Of a stretch of DNA of 22,401 bases, positions 15,500 through 22,401 are shown in pieces. The translations under genes were made by a program, and so were the position numbers. Origin of the DNA: an uncultured Methanobrevibacter sp. (lineage in GTDB: Archaea > Methanobacteriota > Methanobacteria > Methanobacteriales > Methanobacteriaceae); the NCBI GenBank assembly GCA_900319985.1, contig ONQL01000031.1, positions 1 through 22,401 on the forward strand, given 5' to 3'. The notes under the pieces were generated by a model. It was not told where the DNA came from, made no database searches, and was given only the letters and a program-made list of their open reading frames with translations. Every line of letters begins with the position of its first letter. Position 1 is the first letter of the stretch.

Positions 15500-16231
15500 C
15501 TAAAATACGGATGCTGCAATAATGTAAACATATTGTTCAAACAGATTATACAAAATCGGAATATGGTAAATAATAGTCAAAGTAACCAGAACAAATATTG
15601 AAATCAAACCAAATCGTTTGTAAACCTTTTTTGAAGACAATGGAGCAAAAATCTTAATTCCAGCAGGAGTGAATGAATCTAGAACAACATGAGAAAACAA
15701 TCCCAAAAACAATGCTAAAACTATTTCAATATAAGTCATATTAAGATCATTAATGAAAAACAAGCTAACAAAAAATAAAGGCAAAAATACCATCAATAAC
15801 TTCTTATTCAAAAATAAGAAACTTAAAATAGCAATCAAAACTGCCATTACAAAATAGGAATCATTTAAAATAGTAACGCCCATTACCAATTCGTATCCCA
15901 AAATCATGATTAAAGAAACTGCTGACGTTAATGTCAAAACACCGAAAATTGAATGAGTAAAACTTCTGTGTTCAGAAAAATAGAATGTAACCCCTAAAAA
16001 TACGATAATCAAACCAATAAGATAAGGTAATTTAAGGATATAAAGTGAAATGAACACTATCAATCCCAAAATAATCAACTTATAGACATGATCTTTTTTA
16101 AACTTATGATCAAAATCAGGAATATTTGCACCGATAAATGTTAAAGCAATTAACAGAGGATTGTGAAAAAACATCAACGCGAGCAAAAGTGCAAATACGG
16201 AATGTCCCTTATAAGAAGATATTGAAATCAC
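15500..16231 (-). CDS. YdjM/DUF457-type membrane-bound metal-dependent hydrolase-like protein
   Basis: 243 aa with about seven hydrophobic segments. The family's polar motifs are present: GH at 9-10, PDFDH at 38-42, EHRSFTHS at about 88-95, and SHVVLDSFTPAGIKIFAPLS near residue 190. These histidines and aspartates are the presumed metal ligands. E. coli YdjM is LexA-controlled; the reaction is not known for any member I can name. GGTGAT precedes the ATG. It is convergent with the 14517 gene, with only 20 nt between stops and no hairpin terminator. Confidence 0.85.
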   Translation of the reverse strand: MISISSYKGHSVFALLLALMFFHNPLLIALTFIGANIPDFDHKFKKDHVYKLIILGLIVFISLYILKLPYLIGLIIVFLGVTFYFSEHRSFTHSIFGVLTLTSAVSLIMILGYELVMGVTILNDSYFVMAVLIAILSFLFLNKKLLMVFLPLFFVSLFFINDLNMTYIEIVLALFLGLFSHVVLDSFTPAGIKIFAPLSSKKVYKRFGLISIFVLVTLTIIYHIPILYNLFEQYVYIIAASVF

Positions 16232-16340
16232 CTTGATTAATATTTAATATAATAATATTAAAAATAACTTTTCCGAGAGCATTTGAAAAGTATTCAGAAA
16301 GATTATAGACATATTATTAATAATGAAAATGTAATAAATA

Positions 16341-16361
16341 TTTATAATAACCAAATTGGTT
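16341..16361 (+). promoter_or_regulatory. TATA box with adjoining AACCAAATTGGTT palindrome
   Basis: TTTATAAT (16341-16348) is followed directly by a perfect 6-1-6 palindrome (16349-16361), just upstream of the predicted start near 16370. This is a classic place for an archaeal repressor site before the secreted-protein gene. The regulator is unknown. Confidence 0.4.
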
Positions 16362-16394
16362 AGGCGAAATTTTTAAAACTAAAAGGTGAAAAAA

Positions 16395-16877
16395 ATGAGA
16401 AAAGGTTTAATTGCATTAATTGCATTAATTGCAATTTGCATTACAATTGGTGCTGCAAGCGCAGAAGACTGGAGCTTCAATTTTGGAAGCGACACCAACT
16501 CAAATGGTGGATCAGTACAGGTAAACAACAACGAATTGAAAATACAAGATGAAAAATTCACCATCCCTGACGGATACAAAGAAAATGAATCTGCAAGAGA
16601 TGTAGGTGCTGATGGTAAAGGTAACTTTGAAGGTGCAAAAGTATCTATCTGTGAACTTAAAAAAGGAAATGAAACAATATTAATTAAAGTTTTCTTTGCA
16701 GATGGTGGAATACATAATCTTACCCCACCAAAAAATTCAGAAAATAAAACCATTGGAGGACATGATGGATTTTTAATAACTGAAAATGGTTTAGTTACTT
16801 TCGATTATGGTGTAAACGAAAAAGTAGTTGAAATCGTCGCTGCTGATGAGTCTGCTATTGAATCTGTTCTAAAATAA
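16395..16877 (+). CDS. Small secreted protein, function unknown
   Basis: 160 aa from ATG 16395, with GGTG (16385-16388) six nt in front; the in-frame GTG at 16386 lies within that site. The N-terminus is a standard signal peptide (basic MRKG, then an Ala/Leu/Ile core, then ASA) with likely cleavage after A23. The mature part is about 137 aa, polar, Asn/Gly-rich at first (NFGSDTNSNGGS). It then reads as a beta-rich domain with IPDGYKENES and IGGHDGFLITENG, resembling a recurring secreted domain of Methanobrevibacter. There is no anchor or second membrane segment. The signal region is encoded by a tandem ATTGCATTA repeat at about 16410-16435. Confidence 0.75.
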   Translation: MRKGLIALIALIAICITIGAASAEDWSFNFGSDTNSNGGSVQVNNNELKIQDEKFTIPDGYKENESARDVGADGKGNFEGAKVSICELKKGNETILIKVFFADGGIHNLTPPKNSENKTIGGHDGFLITENGLVTFDYGVNEKVVEIVAADESAIESVLK

Positions 16878-16885
16878 ATTCCAAT

Positions 16886-16928
16886 GATTTGAACTCCCAT
16901 TTTAAGGGAGTTAAATCAACCTTTTTTT
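16886..16928 (+). terminator. Hairpin plus T-tract after the secreted-protein gene
   Basis: GATTTGAACTCCC (16886-16898) pairs with GGGAGTTAAATC (16906-16917) with one bulged base, followed by seven T (16922-16928). It lies in the 65-nt gap between convergent genes. Confidence 0.75.
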
Positions 16929-16942
16929 AAAAATACCCAACT

Positions 16943-17683
16943 TTAAATCCCAAAGTATGATAAAAAACTTTTCATCTGAAGATAGGACCTCTCAACACTA
17001 CCCTCACCGACACTTGCAAAAGGAGACAACACCTCACCAGTAATTGCCGGAATGCCCCTTAAGTTACATACATCCTCAACAGCACCCATATAAGATTCAC
17101 CCGCCGAATCAAGTGCAATGATTCTGCAATCAATATCCCTTGCAATGTAGTTTGCAATCAAAAAACTTTCAGCAGATGGAGATTTGGTTGAAAAGACTGA
17201 TTCAAAACCGGGATTGGAATTGAATGCAGTGGAGTGAAAATCCCCCACAAAACTAATGCCCAGCTCTTCAATCTTTTGAATGATAATATTGCTCAACGAA
17301 TTTTTAACGTGGGATGCCCTATTTAAATCCAGGGTATTGAAAAATCTTTTATTTTCCATTGTTGCCTTTGGAGCTGCAAAGGGAATGAAAAAAACAGTAC
17401 TGCTGACTTTTTTATCAACCAATTCGTTTAAAAGTCGAATGTTTGCGATTTGTGAAGGCAATTCGTTTCCATGAATTCCTGATAAAATCAAAAGCTTATT
17501 ATCACCCTGCCCCAATTTGAAGATAGGAGTTCCGAAAACTGATTTTTCTAAAATAAACTTATTTAACTCATTTAATTCAATTTGATTGAACACATGAGCA
17601 TTTCTTGAGATATAACCTCCGGACAGATTTGAAATATAGCTCATTTCCAAATTATCTACACATTCCACTTTTTCAAAATCCAT
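16943..17683 (-). CDS. Succinylglutamate desuccinylase/aspartoacylase-type zinc hydrolase
   Basis: 246 aa from ATG 17683. It has an M14-like fold with metal ligands H71 and E74 (GIHGNE) and H150 (GDFHST), the DLNR motif at 119-122, and E217 (TGEV) as the likely catalytic base. Such enzymes cleave N-acyl amino acids or peptide-like amides; the substrate is not evident. An in-frame ATG at 17698 exists, but the TATA box ATTTATAAAT (17718-17709) predicts a transcript start near 17688. That would make ATG 17683 nearly leaderless, which fits the lack of any Shine-Dalgarno site. It is divergent from the helicase gene. Confidence 0.82.
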   Translation of the reverse strand: MDFEKVECVDNLEMSYISNLSGGYISRNAHVFNQIELNELNKFILEKSVFGTPIFKLGQGDNKLLILSGIHGNELPSQIANIRLLNELVDKKVSSTVFFIPFAAPKATMENKRFFNTLDLNRASHVKNSLSNIIIQKIEELGISFVGDFHSTAFNSNPGFESVFSTKSPSAESFLIANYIARDIDCRIIALDSAGESYMGAVEDVCNLRGIPAITGEVLSPFASVGEGSVERSYLQMKSFLSYFGI

Positions 17684-17708
17684 AATAATATTATACATAA
17701 ACGCTCTT

Positions 17709-17718
17709 ATTTATAAAT
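17709..17718. promoter_or_regulatory. Palindromic TATA box shared by divergent genes
   Basis: ATTTATAAAT reads the same on both strands. Going left it fits a near-leaderless start of the zinc hydrolase. Going right it would start near 17739 for the helicase, although GATATAAGG at 17723-17731 is another candidate there. Confidence 0.4.
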
Positions 17719-17767
17719 TAGGGATATAAGGCTCATAAATTATGAACGGGAAGCGGAAATTGACCTG

Positions 17768-19624
17768 ATGACACATGAAATAAGCACAATGTCAGGTCAA
17801 AAAAGGGAAGAACTTGGAAGAGCCATCAACAAGGTTAAAGGAAAACGTATGGGCAAAGAACTGGGGATGGAAATTGTTCAGTTCGGAAGGTCCGATATAA
17901 TCGATACTGAAATCAGCGTTGGAGACATGGTGCTGATCAGTACCGATGACCCCCTAAGAAGTGATTTGACAGGAACAGTTACAGAAAAGGGAGCTCGATT
18001 CATCAAGGTTGCCTTTGATAAAAGAATTCCAAAATGGGCACTTAAAAAGAAAGTGAGAATAGACTTATATGCAAATGACATCACATTCAGGAGAATGGAA
18101 GACAACCTGAAGCATTTGAGTTTGAAAGGAAAAAATGCCCTGGAGTATATGCTGACTGACAGAAATCCGAAAAAGGATAGGAAAACCCCATATATCAGCT
18201 ATATTGACAACAACTTAAATGACTCCCAAAAAACAGCCATAGAACGCAGCCTATCATGTGAAAACTTCTTTTTGATTCACGGTCCATTCGGAACAGGAAA
18301 AACAAGAACACTGGTTGAGCTGATATCCCAGGAAACAAGGCAAAATCACAAGGTCCTTGCAACAGCTGAAAGCAATGCTGCAATAGACAATATCCTTGAG
18401 CGTTTGATGGCAAATAAAAAACTGAATCTGACCAGACTTGGTCATCCCCAAAGGGTTTCAAAAAACAACATCACATATTCCCTAGCATATAAGGTTGAAA
18501 AGCATAAGCTGAATAAAAAAATCAAAAAAATCTACAAGAAAATTGAAAGGCTGATTGAAAAAAGAAAATCATATACCAAACCGACACCGCAGTTCAGACG
18601 TGGCTTTGGCGATTACGACATTTTATATAATGCATCAAAAGGAAAAGGCGGAAGAGGAATAAGCGCTGAAAAAATGCAGTCCATGGCACAGTGGATTGAA
18701 TATAATCAGGAAATTGATGAACTGCATGCAGACATTAAAAGAATTGAAAATAAAATGATTCGAAACATCATTGAGGAAAGTGACGTGATTCTTGCAACAA
18801 ATTCATCAGCGGCACTCGAATCAATAGCCCGAACAAAATTTGATGTTGCAATTGTTGATGAAGCTTCACAGGCAACAATACCAAGCATTCTGATACCGAT
18901 TGCAAAGGCACACAGATTCATACTTGCAGGTGACCACAAGCAGCTTCCTCCAACAATCATCAGTGAAAAGGCAGGAGAGCTTGAAAATACATTATTTGAA
19001 GCATTAATCAGAAAGTATCCTCACAAATCACAGTTATTAAACATTCAGTATAGGATGAATAAACTGCTGATGAAGTTTCCAAATTCCGAGTTCTACAACA
19101 ATAGCCTGAAAAGCGATGAAAGCGTTGATTCAATCAATATAAAAGACATCATCGGCTCCAGTTATAATGAAGAGGCACTTCTCTTTATGGACACTTCCCA
19201 AATTGAAAAAAATCATGAAAATCATTTGAAGGACTCCAAATCCATAATAAACGATGTCGAGGCTGAAATTGCAGTTAGTGTAGCTCAGGATTATCTGACC
19301 GCAGGAGTCGAGGAAGATGATATCGGAATCATTAGCCCCTATGCAGATCAGGTAAAAATCATCCAGGAAAACACACCGGTCGAAGTAAAAACTGTGGACG
19401 GATTTCAGGGACGGGAAAAGGAAATCATTATTATTTCAACAGTGAGAAGCAATGAACATGGAAACATCGGATTTTTAAATGACTTGAGGCGTTTGAATGT
19501 TGCAATTACAAGAGCAAAAAGAAAGTTGATAATCATTGGAAATAAGGATACCTTAAAAAACAACCCGACATATTCTAGACTGATTGAATTTGTCGAGAGT
19601 GAAAATTTATTGATTAAAGTTTAG
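17768..19624 (+). CDS. UPF1/IGHMBP2-type superfamily 1B helicase (DNA2/NAM7 family)
   Basis: 618 aa from ATG 17768. Residues 1 to about 145 form an N-terminal beta-barrel-type region (SVGDMVLIST). Helicase motifs follow in order: Walker A GPFGTGKTRT (about 173-182), Ia ATAESNAAIDN, a helical, lysine-rich insert (about 245-330), II VDEAS, III GDHKQLPP, IV LNIQYRMN, V VDGFQGREKE and VI NVAITRAKR. All catalytic residues are intact. Archaeal members are thought to unwind RNA or DNA in 5'-3' direction. The start is uncertain: 17 family-like codons (RLINYEREAEIDL and before) lie in frame upstream without any ATG, GTG or TTG after the TAA at 17714, and no Shine-Dalgarno precedes ATG 17768. Confidence 0.9.
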   Translation: MTHEISTMSGQKREELGRAINKVKGKRMGKELGMEIVQFGRSDIIDTEISVGDMVLISTDDPLRSDLTGTVTEKGARFIKVAFDKRIPKWALKKKVRIDLYANDITFRRMEDNLKHLSLKGKNALEYMLTDRNPKKDRKTPYISYIDNNLNDSQKTAIERSLSCENFFLIHGPFGTGKTRTLVELISQETRQNHKVLATAESNAAIDNILERLMANKKLNLTRLGHPQRVSKNNITYSLAYKVEKHKLNKKIKKIYKKIERLIEKRKSYTKPTPQFRRGFGDYDILYNASKGKGGRGISAEKMQSMAQWIEYNQEIDELHADIKRIENKMIRNIIEESDVILATNSSAALESIARTKFDVAIVDEASQATIPSILIPIAKAHRFILAGDHKQLPPTIISEKAGELENTLFEALIRKYPHKSQLLNIQYRMNKLLMKFPNSEFYNNSLKSDESVDSINIKDIIGSSYNEEALLFMDTSQIEKNHENHLKDSKSIINDVEAEIAVSVAQDYLTAGVEEDDIGIISPYADQVKIIQENTPVEVKTVDGFQGREKEIIIISTVRSNEHGNIGFLNDLRRLNVAITRAKRKLIIIGNKDTLKNNPTYSRLIEFVESENLLIKV

Positions 19625-19640
19625 GCATACCTAAACTTTA
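19615..19640. promoter_or_regulatory. Perfect 26-nt operator-like palindrome, DtxR/IdeR-type
   Basis: Arms TAAAGTTTAGG (19615-19625) and CCTAAACTTTA (19630-19640) are exact inverse copies around CATA. The core TTAGG-N4-CCTAA equals the first 14 positions of the DtxR-type consensus (TTAGGTTAGCCTAA) except in the centre. The right arm overlaps the TATA box TTTATATA (19637-19644), so a bound protein would block promoter use. The left arm contains the last codons and stop of the helicase gene. Metal control is inferred from the motif only. Confidence 0.6.
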
Positions 19641-19644
19641 TATA
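19637..19644 (+). promoter_or_regulatory. TATA box of the small transcript
   Basis: TTTATATA overlaps the palindrome and predicts transcription from about 19665, directly before the structured element. Confidence 0.55.
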
Positions 19645-19664
19645 CTATGAATTACAATTTATTA

Positions 19665-19785
19665 TTAGCGAGTGAAATATGAACTCGAAACTCTTAATTG
19701 AGGTTTTGATTTTTCAAAATACCCATATAACTTTCAACCTCAATTATGTCCTCAATTAAGAGTTTTCTTCTGTCAACTTTTTTTT
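19665..19785 (+). ncRNA. Candidate regulated small RNA with alternative hairpins
   Basis: The predicted transcript of about 120 nt runs from the operator-controlled promoter to a T8 tract (19778-19785). Segment P1 (AAACTCTTAATTGAGG, 19688-19703) pairs over 16 perfect bp with P3 (19750-19765). The overlapping segment TAATTGAGGTT (19695-19705) pairs over 11 perfect bp with P2 (AACCTCAATTA, 19736-19746). P2 and P3 share CCTCAATTA, so the two folds exclude each other. A small hairpin (TTTTGA/TCAAAA, 19704-19719) lies between. It may act as a small RNA, or as the messenger of the 26-codon frame inside it. It matches no RNA family I know. Confidence 0.5.
19679..19759 (+). CDS. Possible 26-aa peptide inside the small transcript
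   Basis: ATG 19679 to TAA 19757, beginning MNSKLLIEVL and ending LNYVLN. A weak ribosome site GAGTGA (19670-19675) lies three nt before the ATG. The frame covers P1 and P2, and its stop lies within P3, so translation would disturb both hairpins. The peptide has no arginine, so an arginine-sensing leader for argG is unlikely. The coding case is weak and depends on conservation. Confidence 0.25.
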   Translation: MNSKLLIEVLIFQNTHITFNLNYVLN

Positions 19786-19804
19786 ATTTAATTTTAAATA
19801 CTAT

Positions 19805-19816
19805 TAAAAATATAAT
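19805..19816 (+). promoter_or_regulatory. TATA-like box of argG
   Basis: AAAAATATAATT after the T8 tract predicts a start near 19837 and a leader of about 25 nt with GGTGAT (19853-19858) three nt before the ATG. It suggests argG is transcribed separately from the small transcript. Confidence 0.35.
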
Positions 19817-19861
19817 TATAACTTGATAATTCATTTTTATTAAAATAATTACGGTGATTTT

Positions 19862-21040
19862 ATGACTGATAAAGTACTTTTGGCATTCAGTGGAGGGCTA
19901 GATACCTCTGTTTGTGTTAAATTATTAGAAGAAAAATACAATATGGAAGTTATTACCGCATGTGTGGATGTAGGACAAGGCGAAGAAGAAATGGAAAAAG
20001 CAAAAACAAGTGCAGCTAACATTGGAGGATTAAAACACTTCAATATAGATGCTAAAGAAGAATTTGCCAACGATTACATCGCACGCGGAATTAAAGCAAA
20101 TGCAGAATATGAAGGATATCCATTAAGTACTGCTTTTGCAAGACCATTAATTGCCCAAAAACTCGTAGAATTAGCTGAAAAAGAAGGAGCAACAGCAATT
20201 GCACACGGTTGTACCGGAAAAGGAAACGACCAATTCAGATTTGAAGCAATTATTCGTGCAATGTCCGATTTGGATATCATTGCACCAATCAGAGAAATGA
20301 ATTTAACAAGAACTGAAGAAAAGGCATATGCCGAATCTAAAGGAATCGAGTTAAGTTATGATAAAATTTACAGTATCGATGAAAACCTCTGGGGAAGAGC
20401 AATCGAAGGAGATGTCTTAGAAGACCCTGCAAACGAACCACCAGAAGACATATACGAATGGACCGCTTCATGGGAAGATGCTAAAGACGAACCTGAAAAA
20501 GTATCTATTGAATTTGAAGAAGGTGTTCCTGTAGCAATCAATGGCGAAATGATGCCTTTACTCGACATTATCGAAAAAGCAAATGAAATTGCAGGATCCC
20601 ACGGAATCGGTAGAGTAGACATCATTGAAAACAGAATGATTGGTATTAAAAGTAGGGAAATATACGAAACCCCTGGTGCAAAATTATTAATTGCTGCTCA
20701 TCAAGCATTGGAAGAATTGGTTTTAACAATCTCAGAGTTAAGATTTGCTGAATATATGTCCGGACTCTATGCAGAACTCGTCTACAGAGCACTTTGGCAA
20801 GAACCTTTAAGAGAGGACCTCGACCAAGCAATCGACAATATGCAGGAAAGAGTAAGTGGAGAAGTTGTAATGAAAATATTCAAAGGTTCCATCCAACCGA
20901 TTTCCAGAAAATCTCCATTCAGCATACACAGCATAGAACAAATTACCTTTGAAGACAAGGAAACCGATCAAAGAGACGTTGAAGGTATGATAAGATACCA
21001 CGGTCTTCAAGCAGCAAATTATCAAAAATTAAACAGATAG
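19862..21040 (+). CDS. argG: Argininosuccinate synthase
   Basis: 392 aa, the usual length for the enzyme. It joins citrulline and aspartate, using ATP, to argininosuccinate in arginine biosynthesis in the cytoplasm. The N-terminal PP-loop AFSGGLDTSV (about residues 8-17) binds ATP. STAFARPLIAQK and AHGCTGKGNDQFRFE (about 117-131) form the citrulline and aspartate sites, and GRVDIIENRMIGIKSRE (about 249-265) is also typical. GGTGAT lies three nt before the ATG. It is monocistronic with a hairpin terminator. No arginine-repressor site is recognised. Confidence 0.97.
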   Translation: MTDKVLLAFSGGLDTSVCVKLLEEKYNMEVITACVDVGQGEEEMEKAKTSAANIGGLKHFNIDAKEEFANDYIARGIKANAEYEGYPLSTAFARPLIAQKLVELAEKEGATAIAHGCTGKGNDQFRFEAIIRAMSDLDIIAPIREMNLTRTEEKAYAESKGIELSYDKIYSIDENLWGRAIEGDVLEDPANEPPEDIYEWTASWEDAKDEPEKVSIEFEEGVPVAINGEMMPLLDIIEKANEIAGSHGIGRVDIIENRMIGIKSREIYETPGAKLLIAAHQALEELVLTISELRFAEYMSGLYAELVYRALWQEPLREDLDQAIDNMQERVSGEVVMKIFKGSIQPISRKSPFSIHSIEQITFEDKETDQRDVEGMIRYHGLQAANYQKLNR

Positions 21041-21071
21041 CTCTAATAGCTATCATTTTACTTCTTTTTTT
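21036..21071 (+). terminator. argG terminator
   Basis: GATAGCT (21036-21042) pairs with AGCTATC (21048-21054); a T7 tract follows at 21065-21071. The stem overlaps the argG stop codon. Confidence 0.7.
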
Positions 21072-21075
21072 GTAA

Positions 21076-21115
21076 TCCTTTCTAAAAAATATTGAAAAAA
21101 AAGAATTAGAAAGGA
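21076..21115. repeat. Inverted repeat at the end of the adhesin-like gene
   Basis: TCCTTTCTAA (21076-21085) and TTAGAAAGGA (21106-21115) are exact inverse copies with a 20-nt A-rich centre. The right arm includes the ancestral stop codon of the broken gene, so it was probably part of that gene's terminator region. Confidence 0.5.
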
Positions 21116-22401
21116 AGACTTGAATATCTACTATGAAAACTATACGAATTTGTATTCCAATTCTTTATTTTTCCAAAAGAATTAATATTATTAGATGCAT
21201 CTGACCGGTATTTCCACTTTTAAAATGGCAGGTCCCATGAACATATCTTGATTTTAAATTTGCAGTCCTATACATGGCAACCAACAAATGTGCAAGGTCA
21301 ACGCAGTTTCCTTTTTTAAGAGTTAATGTGCCTACGGCACCATATTTAGTACTATAATAACCACTATATTCCACATTATCCCTTACATAATTAAATATGG
21401 ATTTTGCTTTATCAAAATCACTAGTCAAACCACGTGTTAATGAATTTACTATCGATTTTATCTTTGGATTACCAACTTGACAGTGATAAGAGGACTTAAG
21501 GTATTGACTTAAATAACGGACAGTATTTTTCTCATTAACTCCAGCAATAAGCTTTGTGAGTTTAACATTAATCGATTTTGAAGTGGAACTTTTAAGATAA
21601 TAGTTACTTCCACCAAATTTAACCGAAACATTATACTTTCCGATTGCAACATCAGTTTTAAATTTAGCATAACCATTTGAAGACGTAGTTGCAGCATATG
21701 TTTCAGAATCTATAGTTAACTTAATTTTTTGGCCTGAAATGGATTTACCTTTCAAATCAGTTAATAAAACATTAAAGGATTGTGAATAATCTTTATATGA
21801 CCTTCCACTTTTCCAAGCAAGTTTAGATTCGCTTCTTTTAATAACTTTTATTATAGAAGAACCAGAACTTCCATTTAATTTGGAATCACCCTTTGTCCCA
21901 TAATTAATAGTGTATTCGCCAATTTTTAGGTTAATAGGTATTGATACGATTCCCTTAATATCAGTGCTTTTTTTGTAATTTTTAGAGCCAATCTGAATTG
22001 AAACTGATTTTTTAGCTATTGGAACATTGCCCGCAGTACATGATAACTTAAATAAAGTGCCTGCACCATAACCAAAAGTTTTTGTGCTTTTAACTTTCAA
22101 TGCAGTATTGCCAGTGCTTATTATTGCAACAAAATTTTTAGCTTTTGATGCTTTAAAATACTTTTCTCCATCATATCTATATTCAACCATGTAAAGGCCA
22201 TTTTTAAGAGATGGCAATTTAAGGGACACAACACCTCGATTATCAGTTTTCTTAAAAAAGGTTTTACCATTAATTTTAATATTGATAACCTTACCTGAAA
22301 TTAGATAATCATCCAAACTAGTCACTAATTTGACTTTAATAACTTTACTGTCCTTTGGAAGGAGTTTGTAATAATTAGTAATTAATTTGGTGGATGCTAT
22401 A
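21106..22401 (-). pseudogene. Adhesin-like Ig-repeat and transglutaminase protein, frameshifted by a deletion; 5' end outside window
   Basis: The frame is open from the right edge (codons from 22400) to a premature TAA at 21165. Three Ig-like repeats of about 80-90 aa are seen (for example GQKIKLTIDSETYAATTSS in the third), each with a NG-Y/V-x-V beta pattern. A transglutaminase-like domain follows, with the nucleophile in GNCVDLAHLLVAMYRTA. The frame then changes: after YVHGTCHFKSGNTG it reads a foreign tail QMHLIILILLEK. The expected end of the domain, DASNNINSFGKIKNWNTNSY and on to SSLPF plus stop, is intact in another frame at 21201-21106. The GHVW-type segment with the catalytic His is missing between them. 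Such proteins are exported to the pseudomurein surface. A sequencing error cannot explain the missing stretch by a single base. Confidence 0.8.

Noticed and set aside
19679..19861. The leader ORF and hairpins as an arginine attenuator of argG
   Set aside because: The 26-aa frame has no arginine codon, the T8 tract lies about 75 nt before argG, and a separate TATA-like box and good ribosome site precede argG.

Overview
The window looks like part of a chromosome from a gut-type Methanobacteriales archaeon, most likely Methanobrevibacter. The evidence is its AT-rich DNA with archaeal TATA boxes, Shine-Dalgarno sites of the GGTGAT type, a complete energy-converting hydrogenase B (ehb) operon in the Methanothermobacter gene order, and a large Ig-repeat plus transglutaminase-type surface protein typical of Methanobrevibacter. 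I cannot name the species from sequence alone.

Layout. 1-930 is the 3' part of a predicted nucleotidyltransferase gene. 931-1915 is a roughly 1 kb region that contains a candidate structured minus-strand RNA, a small minus-strand gene with a perfect Shine-Dalgarno site, and an interrupted inverted repeat. 1916-3394 is a sodium:neurotransmitter-type symporter. 3530-4324 is a Cas4/RecB-like protein far from any CRISPR locus. 4372-14221 (minus strand) is the 17-gene ehbA-Q operon with overlapping or abutting genes, read from a promoter near 14305 and ended by a hairpin plus T-tract at 4351-4316. 14517-15479 is an ACR3/bile-acid-type transporter divergent from ehb. It is followed by a convergent YdjM-type membrane protein, a small secreted protein, an AstE/AspA-type zinc hydrolase, a divergent UPF1/IGHMBP2-type helicase, a short regulated transcript unit, argG, and the 3' end of a broken adhesin-like gene that leaves the window.

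How the genes work together. Ehb is a membrane [NiFe]-hydrogenase that uses the ion gradient to reduce ferredoxin with H2 for biosynthesis. EhbM/N form the catalytic pair, EhbK/L carry electrons, EhbO anchors the hydrogenase, and EhbA-J include Mrp-antiporter-like ion modules. The other genes are mostly independent single units.

Most unusual parts. (1) Between the helicase and argG, a perfect 26-nt TTAGG-N4-CCTAA operator overlaps a TATA box. It drives a transcript of about 120 nt that can fold into two mutually exclusive hairpins and ends in a T-tract, like a metal-regulated small RNA or a 26-codon leader gene. (2) A near copy of that operator lies at the predicted transcription start of the 14517 transporter. 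(3) A second candidate RNA lies at 1036-1160. (4) The transglutaminase gene at the right edge carries an internal deletion and frameshift, with its old C-terminus still readable in another frame.
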